Shown in pieces: positions 7,412-17,128 of a stretch of 22,904 nt of DNA. The number at the start of each line of letters is the position of its first letter. Position 1 is the first letter of the stretch. The translations under genes and the position numbers were made by a program. The DNA is from JBBSDV01 sp038240335 (GTDB taxonomy: Bacteria > Chloroflexota > Dehalococcoidia > DSTF01 > JACRBR01): the NCBI GenBank assembly GCA_038240335.1, contig JBBSDV010000021.1, positions 1-22,904 of the forward strand, read 5' to 3'. The notes beneath the pieces are model-generated. The model saw only the letters and a list, made by a program, of their open reading frames with translations, made no database searches and was not told the origin of the DNA.

Positions 7412-8314
7412 ATGCTCGACGTGCTACGCACACTGCTTTTCGTGCCCGGCAACAACGAACGGATGCTGCAGCGCGCCTCCAGCGTGGGCGCTGACGCGAT
7501 CGTCCTTGATCTCGAAGATGCTGTGCCGGCGAGTGAGAAGAAGGCGGCGCGCAAGCTCGTGAAGGCGGCGATCACGGCGCTCACCGCCTCCGGGCTACCG
7601 CTCTTCGTACGCCTGAACAACGTGCAGACGAGGCTGACTCGCGATGACGTGATGGCGATCGTTCGCGCTGGCGTCACCGGCGTCGTCCATCCGAAGACGG
7701 AGGCGGCGCAGGATCTGCGTGATCTCGACGTGCTGCTCCGCGAGGCCGAGATGGCGAACGGCGTTCGGCCGGGCGACATTCGCGTCATTCCGTTGATCGA
7801 GACGCCGATAGCGGTGCTGCGCTGCGAGGAGATCGCTCGCGCCTCCGATCGCGTCGACGCGCTCTCGGTCGGCGGCGAGGACTACACCGCGGCACTCGGC
7901 GTCGCTCGCGACACAGGCGGCGCAGCGCTCGCGCACGCCCGCAACGTCATCGTCACCGTCGCCGCGGCATACGCGTTGCTCGCGATCGATACGCCGTACG
8001 CCGGCTTCAAGGACGAGCGCGGTCTGATCGCCGAATCGAGGCTCGCCCAGGCGATCGGATTCAGTGGGAAGTACGTCATCCATCCCGATCAGGTGGCCCC
8101 GGTGAACGCGGTATTCACCCCGTCAGCAGAGGCCGTCGCAGAGGCGCATCGCATCGTCGCGGCAGCTGATGCCGCCAAGGGCAAACGGCGTGGCGCGGTC
8201 GCTCTCGACGGCCAGATGGTTGATGCGCCGGTCGTCGAGCGCGCGCGGCGCCTCATCGACCGCGCCGAAGCGATCGCGGCAAACGCGCCGCGCAGGCGAG
8301 CCAGCCGCAAGTAG
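7412..8314 (+). CDS. CoA-ester lyase, HpcH/HpaI aldolase (CitE-like) family
   Basis: TIM-barrel lyase of the CitE/CLYBL/malyl-CoA lyase group, 300 aa, which makes or breaks C-C bonds in 3-hydroxyacyl-CoA esters such as citramalyl-, malyl- or citryl-CoA. Motifs visible are LLFVPGNNERM (8-18), LDLEDAVP (32-39), catalytic-type R67 in FVRLN, E130 in IPLIETP, the magnesium-binding E156/D157 in GGEDYTAALG, and YVIHPDQV (221-228) closing the CoA site. The last 40 residues are basic and end RRRASRK. The start is the ATG at 7412, next to a -10 box and at the family's MLDxLRTLLFVPG beginning. No citrate lyase alpha or gamma subunit gene is adjacent, so a stand-alone lyase is more likely than citrate lyase. 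The exact substrate cannot be told. Confidence 0.9.
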   Translation: MLDVLRTLLFVPGNNERMLQRASSVGADAIVLDLEDAVPASEKKAARKLVKAAITALTASGLPLFVRLNNVQTRLTRDDVMAIVRAGVTGVVHPKTEAAQDLRDLDVLLREAEMANGVRPGDIRVIPLIETPIAVLRCEEIARASDRVDALSVGGEDYTAALGVARDTGGAALAHARNVIVTVAAAYALLAIDTPYAGFKDERGLIAESRLAQAIGFSGKYVIHPDQVAPVNAVFTPSAEAVAEAHRIVAAADAAKGKRRGAVALDGQMVDAPVVERARRLIDRAEAIAANAPRRRASRK

Positions 8315-8343
8315 TCTTCCTGCGTCCCCCGCTAACTTGCCAA

Positions 8344-9036
8344 TTACGCACGCAACGGATATTCACGCACGATTTCGCGCTCCGTCTCGTCGGCGTCGTC
8401 GACGCCGGTGAACCACCAGCGGGCGAGTTCCATGCGCCGTAGTGTTGCCGCCTCAGGCGGATGTCGCCGTAGACGCGGCAGCAGAGCGCGCAGATCGGTC
8501 GTGACCTCCGCCGAACCGAACGTCGCGATCGTGACGTGTGGGAGGTATTCGCTCGCCGAGAATCCGAACGCATCGACGCCGGCGATCGTCGCGAGCCTCG
8601 CGCGTAGGTCGGCGAGGCCGCCGTTGTCGTGCACCTCGAGTACGATTGCGTCCGGGAAGACGTTCACCGGCCCGACCTGCGCCTCGATCGGCGGCACACC
8701 GCGGATCGCCGACGCCGCCCCGGCGGCAGCGCGTGAGACCTCCTCGCGGAGTACGTCGTCAATCCGCACCTTCTCGATCACCTGGAAGCCGATACCGAGG
8801 AGCGAGACGTGCAGCGATTCGCGGGCAAAGAGCGAGATGCCCGCGACATCGGCAATCTGGTCTTGCAGCTCCAGGATGGCATCCGCGATTGGGAGATCGC
8901 CAAGGGCAATCTGGAACGAGAGGAATTGCGCGCGTCCCTGCGTGAACCGTGCGCGGCGACCGGCGATCGCCTCGAGTTCACCGCCAGATTCGAACCAGTT
9001 CCACGCATCATCGAAGGATGTGAAGATCGGCGGCAT
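8344..9036 (-). CDS. 2H phosphoesterase (2'-5' RNA ligase/LigT-like)
   Basis: Member of the 2H phosphoesterase superfamily, 230 aa, which act on 2',3'-cyclic or 2'-5' phosphodiester bonds of RNA or nucleotides. The two signature HxT/Sx motifs are present: HVSL at 76-79 and HVTI at 167-170, about 90 residues apart as usual. The order SLHVSLLGIG ... LPHVTIATFG is typical. Its ATG at 9034-9036 lies one nucleotide after the TAG of the upstream TMEM175-like gene (9038-9040), so the two are surely co-transcribed. No separate ribosome binding site is needed if coupling occurs. It converges with the CitE-like gene 30 nt away. The RNA substrate is unknown. Confidence 0.85.
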   Translation of the reverse strand: MPPIFTSFDDAWNWFESGGELEAIAGRRARFTQGRAQFLSFQIALGDLPIADAILELQDQIADVAGISLFARESLHVSLLGIGFQVIEKVRIDDVLREEVSRAAAGAASAIRGVPPIEAQVGPVNVFPDAIVLEVHDNGGLADLRARLATIAGVDAFGFSASEYLPHVTIATFGSAEVTTDLRALLPRLRRHPPEAATLRRMELARWWFTGVDDADETEREIVREYPLRA

Positions 9037-9037
9037 G

Positions 9038-9640
9038 CTAGCTCTCGATCGGGATCAGGTAGAACATGGTCAGCGCGCCAAAAATCGCGATGCTAATCCA
9101 CGGATTGACGAACGCGAGCGGGATGGTAACGCCGTACACGACCGGCCCGAGAAGGTAGCGGCGCGTTCGCGAGCGAATGATCGCGGGCGTGACGTCGTTT
9201 TGGAGAATGCCCGCCCTCGATGAGGCGTAGCGCCACAGCGCGTTGAAGGCGATCGCGATGGCGGTGAATGCGACGCCGTAGAGCACCGTCGCCTCTTTGA
9301 GATGTTCGCCGCGGTGCAGATACTCTGCCATCACCGCCGTCGGGAACGGAACGAACGAGATGAGCATGAGCAGGACGATGTTGAGCACGAGCAACGTCTG
9401 GTCACTGCGCTGGATCTCGCGAAATATGTTGTGATGGTTGGACCACATAACGCCGATCACCAGAAAGCTGATGGCGTAGCTTAGGTATGACGGCCAGAGG
9501 TCGAGCAACGCACGCGTCAGGCTCTCGCCGGCAGTGATACGCGGCACACCGATCTCGAGGATCAGCAGTGTGATCGCGATGGCGAATACGCCGTCGCTAA
9601 ACGCCTCGAGTCGCTCCGTGCCGTGCCCTGCCTCACTCAC
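9038..9640 (-). CDS. TMEM175-like potassium channel (DUF1211)
   Basis: Small integral membrane protein of the TMEM175/DUF1211 family, 200 aa; characterised members are potassium-permeable channels in which the FSD motif on the first helix lines the pore. Here RLEAFSDGVFAIAITLLIL places R10 and FSDG at 14-17 on helix 1. WSNHHNIF (66-73) is the conserved His-containing segment on helix 2-3. About six hydrophobic helices are evident: 14-31, 50-68, 82-105, 119-136, 162-179 and 180-197. The start is GTG at 9638-9640, directly after the -10 box TAGTCT with a 6-nt spacer. It is first in a two-gene unit with the 2H phosphoesterase and divergent from gyrA. Confidence 0.88.
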   Translation of the reverse strand: MSEAGHGTERLEAFSDGVFAIAITLLILEIGVPRITAGESLTRALLDLWPSYLSYAISFLVIGVMWSNHHNIFREIQRSDQTLLVLNIVLLMLISFVPFPTAVMAEYLHRGEHLKEATVLYGVAFTAIAIAFNALWRYASSRAGILQNDVTPAIIRSRTRRYLLGPVVYGVTIPLAFVNPWISIAIFGALTMFYLIPIES

Positions 9641-9646
9641 GCCGTC

Positions 9647-9652
9647 AGACTA
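9647..9652 (-). promoter_or_regulatory. -10 element of leaderless TMEM175-like gene
   Basis: TAGTCT on the minus strand, then six nucleotides, then the GTG at 9640. There is no Shine-Dalgarno. The proximity to the start implies an mRNA beginning at or next to the GTG. Confidence 0.5.
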
Positions 9653-9851
9653 TCGGCGAAGCGCCGCCTGAGCCATTGCGGCGACGCCGCCCGCTGGCTT
9701 TCGGCACACGATCTGGTCAGGGCGACGGGGGCCTCCGCAGCGGAATGATCTCTCCGCTCGCCAAGATATTCGATGTCGTAAGCGTCTCGTCTTGGTCGCG
9801 CCAACTACGTCCGACCCCGTTTTCACCCCCTAATGCACGAAGCTTCACCGA

Positions 9852-9881
9852 TTGGCTTCGATCGCGTGGAATTGATAAACT
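9852..9881 (+). promoter_or_regulatory. Candidate gyrA promoter
   Basis: TTGGCT (9852-9857) and TAAACT (9876-9881) with an 18-bp spacer form the best sigma-70-like pair before gyrA. The predicted leader is about 58 nt. The gyrA start itself has only a weak GAG upstream. Confidence 0.4.
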
Positions 9882-9945
9882 TGGTGAGTCAGATACCGCG
9901 GCGCACTGAATCTACGCGCACCGCTTTTCACGAGCATCTAGCCCT

Positions 9946-12594
<2,649 letters not shown>

Positions 12595-12600
12595 CGCCGG

Positions 12601-13059
12601 ATGGCGAGCGGAGGCCCGAGCGCCGAGATGCCTGAGGAGCTGGTTCGCCACCTCGACGGCACGCACCTGGCGATCGCCGCCACGATCGACGGTGATGGCT
12701 GGCCCTACACGATGGTGCTGAACTCGGCGATCGCCGTCGATGCGCATCGCATCCGCTTCGCCCTCGATGCCCGCACCCACTCGCTGTCGAACATCCAGAA
12801 GCACGGCGGCATCATGGTCGAGGTGATCGGCGACGGCTTCATCTTCGGTGTCCGCGGCACGGCGCGTGTCGTGCGCGAGAAGATGGCACATGCACCGATC
12901 GCCAGCGCGATGATCGAGATTGCCGTCGAACTGGTAAAGCAAGACCTGCCGCCCGGCGTCATCGTCGAGGGTCCAATGTTCCGCTGGGGCGCCCTCGACC
13001 CCTTCATGACGCCGATCGAGCCTGCGATGTTCGAGGAGCTGCGCACGTACGTCGAGTAA
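12601..13059 (+). CDS. Pyridoxamine 5'-phosphate oxidase-like FMN split-barrel protein
   Basis: Small protein (152 aa) of the split-barrel flavin-binding group related to pyridoxamine phosphate oxidase. It shows the usual pattern: HLAIAATIDGDGWPYTMVL (22-40), a second strand pair around HRIRFALDARTHSLSNIQKH, then GGIMVEVIGDGFIFGVRGTARVVRE. The lack of the full PNPOx C-terminal motif and its small size argue against true PdxH; the substrate is unknown. The ATG lies 6 nt after the gyrA stop with GAGGAG 10 nt upstream, inside the end of gyrA, so it is co-transcribed with gyrA. It converges with the lipoprotein gene. Confidence 0.8.
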   Translation: MASGGPSAEMPEELVRHLDGTHLAIAATIDGDGWPYTMVLNSAIAVDAHRIRFALDARTHSLSNIQKHGGIMVEVIGDGFIFGVRGTARVVREKMAHAPIASAMIEIAVELVKQDLPPGVIVEGPMFRWGALDPFMTPIEPAMFEELRTYVE

Positions 13060-13114
13060 GAAAGCTACTCGCACGATCTGCCGCTCACGGCACCGAGCAA
13101 CGGCGGACGGGGGC

Positions 13115-14221
13115 TTACGGCCCGACGTAGGGACGGCGCGCCGCCTCGGCCCAAGCTGCCCATGCGGGCTTCTCGCTATTGTCGTCGCGTAGCAAGCCGA
13201 TGTGCTCGTAGACGCCGAACGGCGTGCCCTTGGCATACGACGGATCCCATGCGGCGAACCAGATCATGAACGGCATCTGCAGCGCCTGTGCATCCGCCAG
13301 CACGCGCTGCACGAACGCCCTCTGTTCTGCGTCGCCGTCCCGGCTGGTCCCGCCGGACACCGCCACGGACGCATACCCCGTCTCGGCGAGGACTATCGGC
13401 TTGTCGGTGAACGCCGTCAGTTGGCTGTAGTAATGCTCAGGAATGTCGCTCGCGTTTGAGTAGGCGAAACCGGGATAGCTACTGATCCCGAGTACATCGA
13501 GCTTGTCGTTGAATCGCTGCAACATCGGCCAATCGGCGTAATGCTGATCCTGTGTCGGCAGCAGCCCAAGCAGATCTTCGTACTGGAACGTGACGGTGAC
13601 CTGCGTGTCCGGGGATGCACGCTTCACGCGGTCGTAGGCCTCGCGGTAGAGCGATTCGAAACTGTCCACGTCGTCCTTGTTCTTCTCCAGGTACAAGTTC
13701 ATTTCGACGCCGAGCGCGATATACGCCGGCTTGTAGTTCAGCGCGACGTACTCGGCGTATGACGTAAATGCGGAGCGCACGGCGTTATCGCGGAAGTTCT
13801 TGCCCGCTAGCGACGCGGGTAAATTGGCCAAGCTTTCGCGCCCGGTCGCGCCATCCGTCGGATCGATCGCGAAGAAGAGATTCAGGTGCTTGCCGGCGAC
13901 GGCATCCTTCTCGGACGCCGTCGTCTTCGCCGTCTCCTCGCTGACATTCGCGCCGGGCACGAAGTCGGCCCACGGCAGCGTGCGCTGAATCAGCACCATC
14001 TCGCCGTTCTCGCTCGCGAGCCGGAAGGTGTCGGCGTAGGCGTCCGCATTAAGAGCGCGCGGTAGCGTGCTGACTCCCATCATGAACGAACGATCCGGCC
14101 CCGCAGTCGGGGCGATCGACCGAGCGCTCGATCTGCCTCCGCACGCGGACGGCGCTATCGCGGCGATCGTTGCCAGCGCAACGAAGATAAGTGTTCTCTT
14201 GTGAAGCCACATCATCGTCAT
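13115..14221 (-). CDS. Lipoprotein with glycoside-hydrolase-like (clan GH-A type) barrel
   Basis: Predicted surface lipoprotein, 368 aa. From the ATG at 14219-14221 the N-terminus is a lipoprotein signal (HKRTLIFVALATIAAIAPSAC) with lipidated C27. The mature part looks like a clan GH-A TIM barrel. E173 in YIALGVEMNLY sits where the acid/base Glu of such enzymes lies, and E280 in PIVLAETGYAS where the nucleophile lies. VLGISSYPGFAY and MPFMIWFAAWDPSYA provide further barrel strands. It resembles GH53-type galactanases most in outline, but I cannot place it in a GH family. The start was chosen at the signal peptide, 8 nt after the predicted transcription start; an upstream in-frame ATG at 14350 would add 43 untypical residues. 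Two further Met codons (positions 3 and 4) could also serve. Confidence 0.75.
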   Translation of the reverse strand: MTMMWLHKRTLIFVALATIAAIAPSACGGRSSARSIAPTAGPDRSFMMGVSTLPRALNADAYADTFRLASENGEMVLIQRTLPWADFVPGANVSEETAKTTASEKDAVAGKHLNLFFAIDPTDGATGRESLANLPASLAGKNFRDNAVRSAFTSYAEYVALNYKPAYIALGVEMNLYLEKNKDDVDSFESLYREAYDRVKRASPDTQVTVTFQYEDLLGLLPTQDQHYADWPMLQRFNDKLDVLGISSYPGFAYSNASDIPEHYYSQLTAFTDKPIVLAETGYASVAVSGGTSRDGDAEQRAFVQRVLADAQALQMPFMIWFAAWDPSYAKGTPFGVYEHIGLLRDDNSEKPAWAAWAEAARRPYVGP

Positions 14222-14235
14222 CAAAACCCCGGCGG

Positions 14236-14241
14236 ATTGTA
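14236..14241 (-). promoter_or_regulatory. -10 element of the lipoprotein gene, 8-nt leader
   Basis: TACAAT on the minus strand, 14 nt before the ATG at 14221. Transcription from about 14229 would give the leader GGGTTTTG, too short for normal Shine-Dalgarno binding. This is one of the two best -10 matches in the window. Confidence 0.5.
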
Positions 14242-14259
14242 ACGGATCAATGTTGCGCC

Positions 14260-14275
14260 GAGGCTGGACGCTGGA
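14260..14275. repeat. Dispersed repeat GAGGCTGGACGCTGGA, copy 1
   Basis: A 16-nt perfect match to 19493-19508. It lies in the 213-nt spacer upstream of the lipoprotein gene. The rest of that spacer (to 14434) shows no gene. Confidence 0.6.
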
Positions 14276-14434
14276 GGCCGGAGACTGTGCTCGCAATCCA
14301 TGGTGATGGAACACAAGCGCCCAGCGTGCTCGCCGGCGATCGGATGTCACCCATCCTTCTTCTAGCTTCTTCCTGCCGTGCTTCGACTGTTGCCGTCGCT
14401 TCGATCATGTTCCGACCGAGGCATGCAGACGCCG

Positions 14435-15016
14435 CTATCGACTCCGCTCGGCGGCCGCGGCGGAGAATCTGCGTTCAATGCCGCGCAGCCACGCCTCCGT
14501 CTCGCGCGGATTGTGGAAGTGGATCACGCGCAAGTTCGGGTACCGGGCGAACTCCTCCGGGTAGGATCGGCGGTGCCTCCAGTGCGTCGAGATCGCCCAC
14601 CACAAGAGCGAGTCTTTCGAAAAGAAGTGCGAGCGCAAGGACTCTCGGTTGCCGTTCCACAACTCCTCGTTGCGGACGCGACGCAGCGTCGTGCGGCGAA
14701 TTAGCCGCGAGAACGTGCGCGGAAACGAATAGTCGAGCCAGACAAGCGTGTCCGCTTCAGGCCAGACTACTGGCCGCGCGATGCGATAGTTGCCGTCGCT
14801 GACCCAGCGCTCGCTGCCAACCAGCGCGTCGCGGATCCGCGCGTGGAACTCATCGATCTCGGCGGGACGCCAATTCGGTTGATGGTAGAGACTGTCGAGC
14901 TCGATATGCTTGCTGCCGATGATCGCCGCGAGCTTCCGCGCGAGCGTCGATTTGCCTGCCCCCGTCGGACCGATGATCACGACGTGGCGTAACTCACGAT
15001 CCACTTCGGTAGTCAT
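14435..15016 (-). CDS. FlaR-like P-loop kinase (adenylate-kinase fold)
   Basis: Cytoplasmic nucleoside/nucleotide kinase-fold protein, 193 aa, of the group annotated as DNA topology modulation protein FlaR. Walker A is GPTGAGKS at 16-23. HIELDSLYHQPNW (37-49) is a characteristic segment of this group, with D41 in the position expected to help bind magnesium or substrate. WVSDGNYRIARPVVWPEADTLVWLDY forms the next core strands, and an Arg-rich lid follows (RLIRRTTLRRVRNEELW). The true substrate of this family is not known to me. The ATG at 15014-15016 has GGAG 7 nt upstream; an upstream in-frame start would lack homology. It follows scpA by 113 nt on the same strand, with a possible own -10 (TATCGT, 15062-15067). 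Confidence 0.82.
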   Translation of the reverse strand: MTTEVDRELRHVVIIGPTGAGKSTLARKLAAIIGSKHIELDSLYHQPNWRPAEIDEFHARIRDALVGSERWVSDGNYRIARPVVWPEADTLVWLDYSFPRTFSRLIRRTTLRRVRNEELWNGNRESLRSHFFSKDSLLWWAISTHWRHRRSYPEEFARYPNLRVIHFHNPRETEAWLRGIERRFSAAAAERSR

Positions 15017-15129
15017 CGGCACGCTCCAAAAAACGCATCGTGAGGGGATGCGCAGACCGCAACGATAGCAGATTGCGGCTGCTCCATCACTGCTGCTCAT
15101 CGGGATGCGAGCGAGATGTTCGACGGCCG

Positions 15130-15894
15130 CTAATCGAACTCGGTAACGGCGACGTCGAGCGTGGCTTCCTCGGACGGTACCAGCACGATGTCGGCGAACG
15201 CCGCATCCTGCAGCGCCTCCAGGACGCGCGACTTGATCAGCTCGAGCACGGCCATAAAGGAGATGATGATCTCCATCCGCGTGCCGCACTCCTCGATCAA
15301 GGTACGGAAGCTCACCCGGTGCTCGGCATCGAGGCGCTCCCGGATCTGGGCGACCTTCTCGCGCACCGTGATCTTGTGGGGCCGGATCACCTGCGCCGGC
15401 TCAACTTCGTCGGGGGTGCGCTTCAGCGCCGTCTCGACGAGATTTCGCAGCAGGTCGATGGTGACGCCGTCGAGGCCGGTCGGGGCCGGCAGTTCGGGCG
15501 GCGGCGCGATCCTGGGGTACGAATGCAGGCCGGCCGTCTCGATTGCGCGCAGTTGCCCGGCCGCTTCCTTGAACCGCTTGTACTCGATGAGTTGTCGCGC
15601 GAGGTCGTCGCTCGGGTCCTCATCCTCGTCGTCGAGAATCGCCTCTTCCGGCGGCCGCGGCAGGAGCGCGCGTGACTTGATGAAGAGCAGCCGCGCACCG
15701 ATGTAGATGAAGTCGGCAAGCTGATCGAGATTGATCTGCTCCGCTTCGTGCAGGTACTGCATGTACTGGTCGGCGACGGCGACGAGGGCGATGTTCGTGA
15801 TGTCGAGTTCTTCGCGCTCGATGAGATGCAGGAGCAGATCGAGTGGCCCCTCAAAGATCGGCAGCGTCAGTTGGAAGCCTTCGGTTTGCTGCAC
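15130..15894 (-). CDS. scpA: Segregation and condensation protein ScpA
   Basis: Kleisin subunit of the bacterial SMC condensin complex, bridging the SMC head and neck; 254 aa from the GTG at 15892-15894. The N-terminal domain has the hallmark FEGPLDLLLHLIEREELDI followed by DQYMQYLHEAEQINLDQLADF and ARLLFIKSRALLP. The middle is a long helical and acidic linker. The C-terminal winged helix ends MEIIISFMAVLELIKSRVL. GGGGGA upstream of this GTG supports it. However, an in-frame GTG at 15936 lies exactly 6 nt after a TATCCT -10 and could start a leaderless form with 14 more residues. scpB, usually the next gene, is missing here. It is divergent from the degV leader. Confidence 0.94.
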   Translation of the reverse strand: MQQTEGFQLTLPIFEGPLDLLLHLIEREELDITNIALVAVADQYMQYLHEAEQINLDQLADFIYIGARLLFIKSRALLPRPPEEAILDDEDEDPSDDLARQLIEYKRFKEAAGQLRAIETAGLHSYPRIAPPPELPAPTGLDGVTIDLLRNLVETALKRTPDEVEPAQVIRPHKITVREKVAQIRERLDAEHRVSFRTLIEECGTRMEIIISFMAVLELIKSRVLEALQDAAFADIVLVPSEEATLDVAVTEFD

Positions 15895-15942
15895 GGGTCC
15901 CCCGTATCGTCGCCGCGTGAGCGGGGCGACGATCACCGACAG

Positions 15943-15948
15943 AGGATA
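15943..15948 (-). promoter_or_regulatory. -10 element of scpA
   Basis: TATCCT on the minus strand. Six nucleotides downstream is an in-frame GTG (15936), and 42 nt further is the GTG with a ribosome binding site (15894). A leaderless long form and a conventional short form are both possible. Confidence 0.5.
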
Positions 15949-16003
15949 GCAGAGCCGACAGCCGATCGCTGGACCTGCGGACCATGCAAGTAGAGTGTTG
16001 GTG

Positions 16004-16024
16004 CGGATGATCCAAACACATCCG
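16004..16024. promoter_or_regulatory. Inverted repeat between scpA and degV promoters
   Basis: CGGATG (16004-16009) and CATCCG (16019-16024) are separated by 9 nt, midway between the two divergent -10 boxes. It is operator-like in spacing, but only 6 bp per arm, so chance is possible. Confidence 0.25.
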
Positions 16025-16062
16025 ACCTCGACGCCATGTGCCAGCGCGCGCTCGCATACGGC

Positions 16063-16068
16063 TATGAT
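16063..16068 (+). promoter_or_regulatory. -10 element of the degV leader transcript
   Basis: TATGAT, then six nucleotides, then an ATG at 16075. This ATG is not in the degV frame; it opens a 13-codon reading frame that ends on the degV start. Confidence 0.55.
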
Positions 16069-16074
16069 TCCGCC

Positions 16075-16116
16075 ATGAGAATGACATCGACCCGCTGCCG
16101 CGTTCGCGAAGCATGA
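16075..16116 (+). CDS. Putative 13-residue leader peptide coupled to degV
   Basis: The frame reads MRMTSTRCRVREA and stops with TGA at 16114-16116, overlapping the degV ATG (16113-16115) as ATGA. Its first ATG lies 6 nt after the -10 box TATGAT, so ribosomes would start on a leaderless mRNA and reach degV by termination-reinitiation. Four of the 13 residues are Arg, and one CGC-TGC-CGC run carries Cys between two Arg. It may act only as a ribosome-loading device, or it may sense translation of Arg or Cys codons. There is no homology support, because the peptide is too short. Confidence 0.45.
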   Translation: MRMTSTRCRVREA

Positions 16117-16964
16117 CAGTCGCGATCGTGACGGACAGCACCGCATGCATCCCGCCGGAGGTCGCTCAGCGGCTCGCTGTCGAGGTTGTGCCGTTGCACC
16201 TCATCTTCGGCGGTCGCACCTTTGTCGACTCGCTCACTGCTGACACGCGCGAGTTCTACGCGGTGCTCGCGACTTCCTCCGACCGGCCCACCACTGCGGC
16301 GCCGTCGCCAGGCATGTTCTTGCAGGCGATCGCTCGCGCCGGCCGGCAGGCGGACTCGGTCCTTTGCATCACTGTATCGAAGCAATTCAGTGCGATGTAC
16401 GACTCGGCGCGCCAGGCGATCGAGCTGGCGAAGACTGAATCGCCACAGACCGACATCCGGCTGCTCGATTCGCGCAACGCAGCGATGGCGCAGGGGTTCG
16501 TGGTCATCGAGGCAGCGCGCGCGGCTGCAGCTGGTGCATCAATCGGCGACGTGGTCGCTCGCGCAGAGGCGATAACTGCGGAGGTACGCCTGCTGGCGAT
16601 GCTCGACACGCTCTCGTACCTCGCGCGGGGAGGGCGCGTCCCGCGCGTCGCTGCCTGGGCCGCCGGGATGCTGCAGGTGAAGCCGATCGTGCGCTTCAGC
16701 GCCTCCGACATCAAGCTCGTCGCGCGAGCTCGTACTCGACCACGCGCCCTCTCGCGCATGGCGGAGCTGCTAGTCGTGGAGTGCGGCCGACGGCGCGTTC
16801 ACATCGCGGTCCATCATGCGCACGCCCTCGCCGATGCGGAGGCGCTGCTCGCGGCGGCGGCGACGCGGCTCGATATCGTCGAGAGCTATGTGACCGAGTT
16901 CACGCAGGTGATGGGCGCGCACACCGGTCCGGGCCTCGTCGGTGCCGCGTACTGGCTTGAGTAG
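16113..16964 (+). CDS. DegV family fatty-acid-binding protein
   Basis: DegV/EDD-fold protein, 283 aa, typical length. Relatives bind a fatty acid and, as FakB, present it to the kinase FakA for phosphorylation and phospholipid synthesis; others have unknown ligands. The N-terminus VAIVTDSTACIPPE carries the DST motif (8-10), VVPLHLIFGG follows, and TTAAPSPGMF is the conserved T-S/P-P segment. LLDSRNAAMAQGFVV and LDTLSYLARGGRVPRVAAWAAGMLQVKPIVRF are family hallmarks. The ATG overlaps the stop of a 13-codon upstream frame, and no Shine-Dalgarno precedes it. No fakA-like kinase gene is adjacent. The DUF3105 gene follows after 164 nt. Confidence 0.92.
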   Translation: MTVAIVTDSTACIPPEVAQRLAVEVVPLHLIFGGRTFVDSLTADTREFYAVLATSSDRPTTAAPSPGMFLQAIARAGRQADSVLCITVSKQFSAMYDSARQAIELAKTESPQTDIRLLDSRNAAMAQGFVVIEAARAAAAGASIGDVVARAEAITAEVRLLAMLDTLSYLARGGRVPRVAAWAAGMLQVKPIVRFSASDIKLVARARTRPRALSRMAELLVVECGRRRVHIAVHHAHALADAEALLAAAATRLDIVESYVTEFTQVMGAHTGPGLVGAAYWLE

Positions 16965-17013
16965 CTTTTCACGCCAATGCGTCGCCGTCTCTCGCTTTCT
17001 CGTCTCGGGATGT

Positions 17014-17019
17014 CATAAT
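17014..17019 (+). promoter_or_regulatory. -10 element upstream of the DUF3105 gene
   Basis: CATAAT, one mismatch from consensus. Predicted start is about 17026, inside the inverted repeat that begins at 17021. The implied leader is about 100 nt. Confidence 0.4.
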
Positions 17020-17020
17020 G

Positions 17021-17070
17021 CCGCGGCGCGAAATCTCGCCGCGGCGATAAGCGTGCGGCGAATCTGCCGC
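17021..17070 (+). promoter_or_regulatory. Two tandem inverted repeats in the DUF3105 leader
   Basis: First hairpin: CCGCGGCG (17021-17028) with CGCCGCGG (17037-17044), 8-nt loop. Second: GCGGC (17055-17059) with GCCGC (17066-17070), 6-nt loop. Both loops contain AATCT. The first overlaps the predicted transcription start, so it may be an operator; together they may form a structured leader. Confidence 0.4.
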
Positions 17071-17128
17071 GCGGCTGTTCGTAGGAACCAAGAGAACGCG
17101 GCCGCCAAGCCGCTATCAGGGAGATCAG

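Larger units (their letters stand above)
9641..9945. other. Spacer between TMEM175-like gene and gyrA
   Basis: This 305-nt divergent spacer carries promoters at both ends. Its centre (9750-9900) is lower in GC than the flanking genes. A 77-codon plus-strand open frame (9676-9909) shows no recognisable protein. No hairpin or repeat stands out. Confidence 0.5.

Noticed and set aside
9676..9909. 77-codon plus-strand frame upstream of gyrA
   Set aside because: It has no ribosome binding site, no recognisable motif, and overlaps both the TMEM175-side spacer and the gyrA promoter candidate.
12601..13059. Annotation as pyridoxamine phosphate oxidase PdxH
   Set aside because: The protein is too short and lacks the C-terminal PNPOx dimerisation motif; only the split-barrel fold is supported.
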